From positions 180,347 to 244,346 of the forward strand of contig JACRLX010000024.1 of assembly GCA_016235165.1 (NCBI GenBank): a stretch of 64,000 bases of DNA, in the 5' to 3' direction. Source of the DNA: Rhodocyclales bacterium (GTDB lineage: Bacteria; Pseudomonadota; Gammaproteobacteria; Burkholderiales; Rhodocyclaceae). How positions within the stretch are numbered: the stretch's first letter is position 1; every line of letters starts with the position of its first letter. A program made the position numbers and the translations under genes. Shown here in pieces: positions 29,314-36,917 of this stretch. The notes beneath the pieces are model-generated. The model searched no databases, was not told the DNA's origin, and saw only the letters and a list, made by a program, of their open reading frames with translations.

Positions 29314-32136
29314 ATGGCCAAAAAATCCAACCCGCTCACCGTCGAAGCACTCAAGCACGACGAGGCCACGCGCAAGAACATCCCCACCGCCGAATACCAG
29401 TCGGTGATGCACAAGGACGAGCAGACGCCGCTGCGCGTCGCCTACGAGCGGCGCAACACGGACCTCGACCCGCAACTGGTCTGGCGCGGCAAGGACCAGC
29501 AGGACTGGTCTGACCTCGTGGTGCACGCCCCGCCCATCTACATCCAGGAAAAAATCCACCCCAAGGTGCTGATCGACGACCTGCGGCGCAGGAGCGAAGC
29601 GGGGGAGAAGTCCGCCGAATCGCAGGTGGACATGTTCGCCGACTTCAACGGCCTGCCCGACGACTCCGCCCGCACCGAGTTCTACCAGCACGACGCCCAC
29701 TGGGCCAACCGCATGATCCTCGGCGACAGCCTGCAAGTCATGGCCAGCCTCGCCGAGCGCGAGGGCCTGCGCGGCAAGGTGCAATGCATCTACTTCGATC
29801 CGCCCTACGGCATAAAATTCAACTCCAACTTCCAGTGGAGCACCACCAGCCGCGACGTCAAGGACGGCAATGCCGCCCACATCACCCGCGAGCCCGAGCA
29901 GGTCAAGGCCTTCCGCGACACCTGGCGCGACGGCATCCACTCCTACCTCACCTACCTGCGCGACCGGCTCACCGTGGCGCGCGACCTGCTGACGGATTCG
30001 GGCTCGATCTTCGTGCAGATCGGGGATGAGAATGTGCACCGGGTGAGGGCGGTGATGGATGAGGTGTTTGGGGAATCAAACCACTTCGCGTCGATACCAT
30101 TTATTAAGACAGTCGGAAAGGGAGGCGCTGGCCTCGATTCTGTGAACGACTACCTTCTCTGGTATTGCAAGAGTAGTGAGCACTTGAAGTACCGGCAGAT
30201 CTACAAATTCCGCAGTCAGAAGGCCTTGGATCAAGGCTACACATGGATACATGAGGACAATGGGGTTCGTAGGCGCCTAACGTCAGCTGAAAAAACTGAA
30301 GAAGGCGGTCCATCTAATGGTCGCCGATTCATTACTGCGCCACTTGTATCTCAAAGTGGTGGGGAGAACAGCACCTTTGATGTCCCGTTCAAAGGTCAAA
30401 ATTTCCGACCATCCAGGGGAACGTTTTGGAAAACGAACATTTCTGGTTTCGAAAAGCTGATCAAGGCCTCACGGATTCAGGATGTGAAATCAACATTGAC
30501 ATATGTGAGGTATGCGGAAGATTTCGCTGTCGTCCGATTCACAAACTGGTGGGACGACACTAAGGAAAGTACGTTTGCTACAGAGAAAACATACGTAGTC
30601 CAGACATACGCGAAAGTAATTGAACGCTGTCTCCTCATGACTACTGACCCCGGCGACCTCGTCCTCGACCCAACCTGCGGTTCCGGCACCACCACCTATG
30701 TCGCCGAACAATGGGGCCGCCGCTGGATCACCCTCGACACTTCCCGTGTCGCGCTGGCGCTGGCCCGCGCCCGCATCATGGGTGCACGCTATCCCTACTA
30801 CCTGCTGGCCGACAGCAAGGACGGCCAGTTCAAGGAAGCCGAAGTCAGCCGCACGGCGCCCTCAACCAAGCCCACCTATGGGAATTTGCGCCACGGCTTC
30901 GTCTATGAGCGCGTGCCCCACATCACGCTCAAGTCCATCGCCAACAATGCCGAGATCGACGTGATCTGGGACAAGTTTCAGGAGCGGCTGGAACCCCTGC
31001 GCGAGCAACTCAACAAGGCGCTGGGCAAGCAGTGGCAGGAATGGGAGATTCCCCGCGAGGCCGAGGCGAAGTGGAGCGAGGCGGCGAAGAAGCTCCACGC
31101 CGATGGGTGGCGTGAGCGCATCGCCCGTCAGAAGGAAATCGACGCCTCGATCGCCGCCAAGGCTGAATCCGAATACCTCTACGACAAGCCCTACGAGGAC
31201 CGAAGGAAAGTCCGCGTCGCCGGCCCCTTTACCGTGGAAAGCCTTTCGCCCCACCGCGTGCTGGGCGTGGACGAGAACGACGAACTGATCGATCCCAACA
31301 AGGCGGCCGAGCCGGATGGTTCTGGCTACACCGAGCGCGACTTCGCCCAGATGATCCTGGAAAACCTGCGCACCGCCGGCGTGCAGCAGGCGCACAAGGA
31401 AGACCGCATCGTCTTCACCGCCTTGACCCCTTGGCCCGGCGATCTGGTTTGCGCCGAAGGGCGTTACTCAGAGATGGCAAAAGTCGGCGCTGGCGACACG
31501 GCGACCGCGGGTGCGGAGAAGCGCGCCGCCATTTTCATCGGCCCCGAATTCGGCACCGTCTCCCGTCCCGACCTCGTCGAAGCCGCCCGTGAGGCCGGCG
31601 ACGCCGGTTTCGACGTGCTGATCGCCTGCGCCTTCAACTTCGAGGCGCGCACCACCGACTTCAACAAGCTCGGCCGCGTCGCCGTGCTGCGTGCGCGCAT
31701 GAACGCCGACCTGCACATGGCCGAAGATCTCAAGAACACCGGCAAGGGCAACCTCTTCGTCATCTTCGGCGAGCCGGACATCGAGATCATGGCAGCCGAA
31801 GGCGGGCAGGTGCAGGTGAAGGTGAAAGGCGTGGACGTCTTCGACCCCAGCACCGGCGAAGTCCGCAGCGATGGCGCCGAAGGCATCGCCTGCTGGTTCA
31901 TCGACACGGACTACAACGAAGAAAGCTTCTTCGTCCGCCACGCCTACTTCCTCGGCGCCAACGATCCCTACAAGTCGCTGAAGACCACGCTCAAGGCCGA
32001 GATCAACGAAGATGCCTGGGCCACGCTGAACAGCGACACCTCGCGCCCCTTTGACAAACCGGGCTCAGGCCGCATCGCAGTGAAGGTCATCAATCATCTG
32101 GGGGATGAGGTGATGAAGGTGTTTCGCGTTGTCTAG
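29314..32136 (+). CDS. Type III-like DNA N6-adenine methyltransferase (Mod subunit)
   Basis: The protein has 940 aa. Motif IV FDPPYGIKF (Asp162) comes before motif I DPTCGSGTT (Asp452), the beta-class order, with the target-recognition region between (about 240-445). An additional C-terminal part (about 650-940) has GPEFGTVSRPDLVEAAREAG and ends with a conserved-looking VINHLGDEVMKVFRVV. Bases about 30058-30645 are clearly lower in GC with different codon use, so the specificity domain has probably been exchanged. A dispersed-repeat copy at 31477-31503 adds AKVGAGDTATAG in frame. It methylates the recognition site and guides the Res subunit. Confidence 0.93.
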   Translation: MAKKSNPLTVEALKHDEATRKNIPTAEYQSVMHKDEQTPLRVAYERRNTDLDPQLVWRGKDQQDWSDLVVHAPPIYIQEKIHPKVLIDDLRRRSEAGEKSAESQVDMFADFNGLPDDSARTEFYQHDAHWANRMILGDSLQVMASLAEREGLRGKVQCIYFDPPYGIKFNSNFQWSTTSRDVKDGNAAHITREPEQVKAFRDTWRDGIHSYLTYLRDRLTVARDLLTDSGSIFVQIGDENVHRVRAVMDEVFGESNHFASIPFIKTVGKGGAGLDSVNDYLLWYCKSSEHLKYRQIYKFRSQKALDQGYTWIHEDNGVRRRLTSAEKTEEGGPSNGRRFITAPLVSQSGGENSTFDVPFKGQNFRPSRGTFWKTNISGFEKLIKASRIQDVKSTLTYVRYAEDFAVVRFTNWWDDTKESTFATEKTYVVQTYAKVIERCLLMTTDPGDLVLDPTCGSGTTTYVAEQWGRRWITLDTSRVALALARARIMGARYPYYLLADSKDGQFKEAEVSRTAPSTKPTYGNLRHGFVYERVPHITLKSIANNAEIDVIWDKFQERLEPLREQLNKALGKQWQEWEIPREAEAKWSEAAKKLHADGWRERIARQKEIDASIAAKAESEYLYDKPYEDRRKVRVAGPFTVESLSPHRVLGVDENDELIDPNKAAEPDGSGYTERDFAQMILENLRTAGVQQAHKEDRIVFTALTPWPGDLVCAEGRYSEMAKVGAGDTATAGAEKRAAIFIGPEFGTVSRPDLVEAAREAGDAGFDVLIACAFNFEARTTDFNKLGRVAVLRARMNADLHMAEDLKNTGKGNLFVIFGEPDIEIMAAEGGQVQVKVKGVDVFDPSTGEVRSDGAEGIACWFIDTDYNEESFFVRHAYFLGANDPYKSLKTTLKAEINEDAWATLNSDTSRPFDKPGSGRIAVKVINHLGDEVMKVFRVV
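31477..31503 (+). repeat. Dispersed repeat, exact 14-mer
   Basis: AAAGTCGGCGCTGG followed by CGACACGGCG, in frame in mod (AKVGAGDTAT). Confidence 0.8.
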
Positions 32137-32148
32137 GAGGATTGCACT

Positions 32149-32922
32149 GTGAGCGCCAAGGATCACGGAGACGACGCCTTTAGGGCGGTCGAAAATGTTT
32201 TGGGTGAGCCAGCGTTTGCAGAGTTTCCACAAAACGCATGGAAGATTCGGACGAATCTCATTATGGCGTCGGTGATTTCAGTCACGGTGGCGCTCGCAGG
32301 CCTTCACATCGATCGTGACTCGACGCTGCTTGGCTTGAAGTTCAATGGCTTGAACGATTTCGTTTTCAGGACCGGCCTGTTCTGGATTACGCTCTACCTG
32401 CTCTTGCACTTCATATGGAGTGCGTTCGATAGCCTTCTCGAATGGCGACTCCGGATAACCGGGACGAAAGTTGCATTCGTTACGACCGGTGTCTTTTCAA
32501 GCGAGCATGCTGATTATCCGAGCGATCCAAGACAATCGACTCTTTACAATTGGTGGAAGGGTGAGGCGACGAAGATCGGCGATATTGCGGCCAAGCTCTC
32601 AGAGATTGAGAATCAACTTCGGGAGTGGGATGCCCGCCTCAGTACCCGTTTCGCTGATCAGGCTGATGCACTGAACGTCGCCAACGCGAGCACATCAATT
32701 TCTTCCGCCCGTGAAGCGGTTGTGAAGCTTGAACGTTCAGTGCTTGAGGTACGAAACACTATCTCGGCAGCTCGGATACCTGTTTCTCTCCAGCGATTTG
32801 ATGGGTGGTTTCAGTTGTTTCTACGAAGCCAGAATTTGCGATGGCTGATCATCGAATTTGGTGCGCCAATTCTGCTTGGTGCATATGCGTTGGTACTTCT
32901 CTGGCATTTGCCATCGGCTTGA
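32149..32922 (+). CDS. Membrane protein with coiled coil, restriction-island accessory
   Basis: The protein has 257 aa and starts at GTG with AGGAGG 8 bp upstream (32135-32140). Two membrane helices lie at about 38-52 and 72-92, a soluble coiled-coil stretch at about 135-215 (AAKLSEIENQLREWDARLST), and a third helix at the C-terminus (about 234-254). Base composition is lower in GC than the neighbours, which points to transfer. It is only 12 bp after mod and likely co-transcribed. I do not recognise a family. It may be an uncharacterised defence component. Confidence 0.7.
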   Translation: MSAKDHGDDAFRAVENVLGEPAFAEFPQNAWKIRTNLIMASVISVTVALAGLHIDRDSTLLGLKFNGLNDFVFRTGLFWITLYLLLHFIWSAFDSLLEWRLRITGTKVAFVTTGVFSSEHADYPSDPRQSTLYNWWKGEATKIGDIAAKLSEIENQLREWDARLSTRFADQADALNVANASTSISSAREAVVKLERSVLEVRNTISAARIPVSLQRFDGWFQLFLRSQNLRWLIIEFGAPILLGAYALVLLWHLPSA

Positions 32923-32946
32923 CGACGCGGGTATCCGGAGTCTTTT

Positions 32947-33096
32947 TTGAAACACTTGGACGTTATCGATATGCTTGCGCAAAGCAAGCCCATTCTGGCG
33001 GATCGCTACGGCGTGACGCATCTTGCACTGGTGACTGAGAAGGCCTTGCGCGCGGAGATTCGTCCCATTGTCCAAAAAGAGGCCATCCATGTCTGA
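32947..33096 (+). pseudogene. Internally deleted MNT nucleotidyltransferase (antitoxin) remnant
   Basis: The frame reads LKHLDVIDMLAQSKPILADR YGVTHLAL (typical MntA N-terminus) and then passes directly to LVTEKALRAEIRPIVQKEAI HV (typical C-terminus). The middle with the GSxxR and DxD catalytic motifs is missing. The product would be about 41-49 aa depending on start (ATG 32971 or TTG 32947). A following frame, MSDAVPQESALVRRR (ATG 33089), overlaps the stop as a partner HEPN toxin gene would, but ends at 33154. It runs into a copy of the dispersed repeat. Confidence 0.65.
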
Positions 33097-33105
33097 CGCC
33101 GTGCC

Positions 33106-33132
33106 GCAAGAGTCGGCGCTGGTGAGACGGCG
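33106..33132 (+). repeat. Dispersed repeat, one-base variant
   Basis: AAGAGTCGGCGCTGG followed by TGAGACGGCG, directly after the MNT remnant. Confidence 0.75.
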
Positions 33133-33180
33133 CGTTTCCGCATCGTATGATTGATGTTCCCTTTTTGACTGTCAGCCAAT

Positions 33181-34332
33181 ATGCCCCGAGTTTCCGTCAA
33201 GCCTGAAATGCTCCGCTGGGCGCGGCAGCGCGCGCGGCTGGATGCGGCTGTCCTGACTACCCGCTTTCCCAAGCTGGTCGAATGGGAACGCGAGGAGCGT
33301 CAGCCGACGCTGAAACAGTTGGAAAACTATGCCCATGCGACGATGACGCCGGTGGGCTTCTTCTTCCTGCCGCAGCCGCCGGAAGAGCGCTTGCCGATCC
33401 CGGATTTCCGCACACTGGGCGATCAGGCTCTGGGGCACCCCAGCCCCAACCTGCTCGACACGATCTACCTGTGCCAGCAAAGGCAATCCTGGTACCGCGA
33501 TCACGCCCTGGCCCACGGACTGCCGGTAGCGGATTTCGTCGGTTCCGCCAACCTGCAAACGCCGGTCGAGGAAGCCGCTGCCGCGATTCGCCAGCGTTTG
33601 GGATTCAATCTTGACGACCGGCGCGACTGCCGGACTTGGGAAGACGCCTTGCGCCAGTTCATCGCCCAGGCAGATACCGCCGGGGTGATGGCGATGTGCA
33701 GCGGAGTGGTGCTGAACAATAACCACCGCAAACTGGATCCGGATGAGTTTCGCGGTTTCGCCATGGCCGATCCGCTGGCGCCGCTGGTGTTCATCAACGG
33801 TGCGGACAGCAAGGCGGCGCAGATGTTTACTCTTGCCCATGAGCTGGCCCATCTTTGGCTTGGGCAAACTGCCCTGTCGAACGCGGAGGCCGTCGCTGAG
33901 TCGGGGGAGGACGTGGAACGCTGGTGCAACCGGGTGGCGGCGGAACTGCTGGTGCCGGCGGAATTGATGCGAGCCGAGATCCACGCCGGCGAGCCTTTGG
34001 AAGATGCCAAACGGCGCCTGGCGCGGCGGTTCAAGGTCAGCACCCTGGTCATCCTCCGACGGATGGCGGACGTGGGCGCGCTGAGTCGGCAGGAATTTTG
34101 GGAGGCCTACCGGATGGAAGTGGTGCGGCTGGAAGAAATCCGGCGTGCCGGCGGCGGTGGGGGAAATTTCTACCTGTCCCAGGCGGCCCGCGTCAGCAAG
34201 CGTTTTGCCCGTGCCCTGTTTGAAAGCACACTGGAAGGGCGTACCTTGTACCGCGATGCCATGAAGATGCTGGGCATTTCGAAAGTCGGCACCTTCAACG
34301 AGCTGGGGCGCAGCCTGAGTTTTCCGATCTGA
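33181..34332 (+). CDS. XRE-like/ImmA-IrrE family zinc metallopeptidase
   Basis: The protein has 383 aa. The N-terminal 70 residues are helix-turn-helix-like (MLRWARQRARLDAAVLT, then EREERQPTLKQLENYA). The ImmA/IrrE domain has the zinc motif AHELAHLWLG in the middle (about 217-227) and ENFYL-like C-terminal regulatory helices. Such proteins regulate by cleaving or binding repressors, and often pair with a toxin. Its stop overlaps the ATG of the DUF4411 gene (TGATG), the usual arrangement for that toxin-antitoxin-like pair. Confidence 0.88.
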   Translation: MPRVSVKPEMLRWARQRARLDAAVLTTRFPKLVEWEREERQPTLKQLENYAHATMTPVGFFFLPQPPEERLPIPDFRTLGDQALGHPSPNLLDTIYLCQQRQSWYRDHALAHGLPVADFVGSANLQTPVEEAAAAIRQRLGFNLDDRRDCRTWEDALRQFIAQADTAGVMAMCSGVVLNNNHRKLDPDEFRGFAMADPLAPLVFINGADSKAAQMFTLAHELAHLWLGQTALSNAEAVAESGEDVERWCNRVAAELLVPAELMRAEIHAGEPLEDAKRRLARRFKVSTLVILRRMADVGALSRQEFWEAYRMEVVRLEEIRRAGGGGGNFYLSQAARVSKRFARALFESTLEGRTLYRDAMKMLGISKVGTFNELGRSLSFPI

Positions 34333-34817
34333 TGGCCTATCTGCTCGACGCCAACATTTTCATTCAGGCGAAGAACCTGCACTACGGGTTCGACTTTTGC
34401 CCGGCCTTCTGGGATTGGCTGATCGAGAAAAACGGCGAAGGCCAGGTGTTCAGCATCGGGCATGTCCGCGACGAGTTGCTCGCGGGCGCCGATACGCTCG
34501 CCGACTGGGCGCGGGAGCGAGGCGACGCCTTCTTCCTGGAGACGGACGCGCAGATGCTTCCGGCGCTTGCCGGCGTTTCGCAATGGGTCATGGGCCAGGG
34601 TTACGAGCCGGCGGCAATCAACACGTTTCTTCAAGTCGCGGATTACTACCTCGTGGCCTATGCGCTGGCGCATCGGCATGTGCTTGTCACCCATGAGATA
34701 CCCGCGGATTCGGTGCGGCGGATCAAGATTCCCAACGTGTGCATCGGATTGAATGTCCGCTACGTCAGCCCCTATGAAATGCTGCGCCGGGAGCAGGCGC
34801 GGTTTGTCCTGGGGTAG
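34332..34817 (+). CDS. DUF4411 PIN-like putative toxin
   Basis: The protein has 161 aa. It starts MAYLLDANIFIQAKNLHYGF, with the first PIN-fold Asp in LLDAN. It continues with HVRDELLAG and DYYLVAYALAHRHVLVTHE, which supply further acidic residues. DUF4411 proteins are predicted ribonucleases partnered with XRE/ImmA-type proteins. It is translationally coupled to the upstream gene. RNA cleavage has not been shown for this protein. Confidence 0.82.
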   Translation: MAYLLDANIFIQAKNLHYGFDFCPAFWDWLIEKNGEGQVFSIGHVRDELLAGADTLADWARERGDAFFLETDAQMLPALAGVSQWVMGQGYEPAAINTFLQVADYYLVAYALAHRHVLVTHEIPADSVRRIKIPNVCIGLNVRYVSPYEMLRREQARFVLG

Positions 34818-34820
34818 CTG

Positions 34821-36899
34821 ATGAACTTCCTCATCGCCGACACCTTCACCGACAGCCTGGCCCGGCTGAGCGGCGACGAGCAGAAGGCCGTCAAGACCAC
34901 GGCTTTCGATCTGCAACTGAACCCGGTCAATCCGGGTATGAGTTTCCACAAGCTGGATAAGGCGAAGGACAGGAACTTCTGGTCGGTGCGGGCGGGTAGC
35001 GATATTCGTCTGATCGTGCACAAGACGGCCGGCAGCCTGATGCTTTGCTATGCGGATCACCACGACAAGGCCTACCAGTGGGCCGAGCGGCGCAAGCTGG
35101 AGGTGCATCCGAAAACCGGCGCCGCCCAGTTCGTCGAGGTGCGCGAACGGGTGGAGGAAATTGTGGTGCCGGTGCATGTGGCCGTTCCTGCGCCACAGCT
35201 TGCGGCGCCTGCGAAGCCGATGCTGTTTGCCGACGTGGCGGACGACGTGCTGCTGAGCTACGGCGTGCCGGCCGAATGGCTGGCGGATGTGCGCCGGGCC
35301 GACGAGGACAGCCTGCTGGAACTGGCCGACCATCTGCCGGCCGAAGCGGCGGAGGCCTTGCTGGAACTCGCCACGGGAGGGCAGCCGCAGCCGGCTGCCG
35401 GCGCGGCGGCGGGAGCCGATCCTTTTGCCCATCCGGATGCGCAGCGTCGCTTCCGCGTGATGAACAATGTGGAGGAACTGACGCGGGCGCTGGATTTCCC
35501 CTGGGAGAAATGGACCGTCTTCCTGCACCCGGCGCAGCGCGAACTGGTCGAGCGCGACTATTCCGGCCCGGCGCGCGTGTCGGGTTCGGCGGGCACCGGC
35601 AAGACCATCGTCGCCCTGCACCGGGCGGTGTTCCTCGCGCGGCGCAACCCTGAGGCGCGGGTATTGCTCGCGACGTTTTCCGAGACCTTGGCGCATGCGC
35701 TGCGCACCAGGCTCCGGCGCCTCATCAGCAGCGAGCCGAGTCTGGCCGAGCGGCTGGAAGTCCATGCCATGAATGCCATCGGCGAACGTCTCTACGAGCG
35801 GCATTTCGGCCGCCCGCGCATCGGCGGGCGGGAGACGATTCGCGAGCGCCTGACGCAGGCAGCCGAGGCGGCGGGCCTCAACTTCGGCGGCAACTTCCTG
35901 CTGACCGAATGGGAAGATGTGGTCGATGCCTGGCAGCTTGCCGACTGGGAGGCCTACCGCGACGTGAAGCGGCTGGGCCGCAAGACCCGCCTGCCGGAGG
36001 CGCGTCGGGCGGCGCTGTGGGGTGTGTTCGCGGTGGTCCGCGAGAGGCTGGCGGAGGAGGGCCTGGTGACGCGCGCGGCGATGTTCAGCCGCTTGGCGAC
36101 GGAACTTGCGGGGCGCGCGCATCCGCCTTTCGACCATGCCGTGATCGACGAGGCGCAGGACGTGAGCGTGGCCCAGTTGCGCTTCCTGGCGGCGCTGGGG
36201 GGCAATCGTCCGAATGGCCTGTTCCTCGCCGGCGACCTCGGGCAGCGGATTTTCCAGCAGCCGTTTTCGTGGAAGTCGGTGGGCGTCGATATGCGCGGCC
36301 GCTCACGGACGTTGCACATCAACTACCGCACCTCGCACCAGATCCGCAGCCAGGCCGACCGCCTGCTGGGGCCAGAGCTGGCCGACGTGGACGGCAATGC
36401 GGAATCCCGGCGCGGCACGGTGTCCGTGTTCAACGGTCCGACGCCGCGCATCGCGGTCTTCGACAGCGCCGAGGATGAAATTGCGGCGGTGGCCGAATGG
36501 CTGTCCGGCCTGCGCAAGGATGAGCTGATGCCCCACGAGCTCGGAATTTTCGTGCGCTCGGAAGCTGAGATCGCCCGCGCCTGTGCCGCCGCCGAGGGCG
36601 CCGGCCTGCCCTTCAAGGTGCTGGATCAGCATGTGGAAACCGTGAGCGGCAAGGTGGCCATCGGCACCATGCATCTGGCCAAGGGTCTGGAATTCCGCGC
36701 CGTGGCGGTGATGGCCTGCGACGACGAGGTAATTCCCTCGCAGGCGCGGATCGAGGCAGTGGCGGACGATGCCGACCTGGAAGAGGTCTACAACACCGAG
36801 CGGCATCTGCTCTATGTCGCCTGCACCCGTGCCCGCGATCATCTGCTGGCGAGCGGCGTCAGGCCGGCTTCGGAATTTCTGAACGACCTGCGCACGTAA
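34821..36899 (+). CDS. RelE-like domain fused to a UvrD/Rep-type SF1 helicase
   Basis: The protein has 692 aa. The first ~95 residues look like a RelE/ParE-type toxin fold (MNFLIADTFTDSLARL, then KDRNFWSVRAGSDIRLIVHK). After a linker comes an SF1A helicase: Walker A SGSAGTGKTIVAL (about 253-265), motif II VIDEAQDVS, motif III LAGDLGQRIF, motif IV-like NYRTSHQI, motif V GTMHLAKGLEF and motif VI YVACTRARDHL. It follows the DUF4411 gene by 3 bp and precedes addB by 18 bp. The fusion suggests an RNase or ribosome-targeting module controlled by DNA unwinding, or a structural use of the RelE fold. Function is unproven. Confidence 0.87.
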   Translation: MNFLIADTFTDSLARLSGDEQKAVKTTAFDLQLNPVNPGMSFHKLDKAKDRNFWSVRAGSDIRLIVHKTAGSLMLCYADHHDKAYQWAERRKLEVHPKTGAAQFVEVRERVEEIVVPVHVAVPAPQLAAPAKPMLFADVADDVLLSYGVPAEWLADVRRADEDSLLELADHLPAEAAEALLELATGGQPQPAAGAAAGADPFAHPDAQRRFRVMNNVEELTRALDFPWEKWTVFLHPAQRELVERDYSGPARVSGSAGTGKTIVALHRAVFLARRNPEARVLLATFSETLAHALRTRLRRLISSEPSLAERLEVHAMNAIGERLYERHFGRPRIGGRETIRERLTQAAEAAGLNFGGNFLLTEWEDVVDAWQLADWEAYRDVKRLGRKTRLPEARRAALWGVFAVVRERLAEEGLVTRAAMFSRLATELAGRAHPPFDHAVIDEAQDVSVAQLRFLAALGGNRPNGLFLAGDLGQRIFQQPFSWKSVGVDMRGRSRTLHINYRTSHQIRSQADRLLGPELADVDGNAESRRGTVSVFNGPTPRIAVFDSAEDEIAAVAEWLSGLRKDELMPHELGIFVRSEAEIARACAAAEGAGLPFKVLDQHVETVSGKVAIGTMHLAKGLEFRAVAVMACDDEVIPSQARIEAVADDADLEEVYNTERHLLYVACTRARDHLLASGVRPASEFLNDLRT

Positions 36900-36917
36900 G
36901 CTGGGTTCAGTCGCTCC

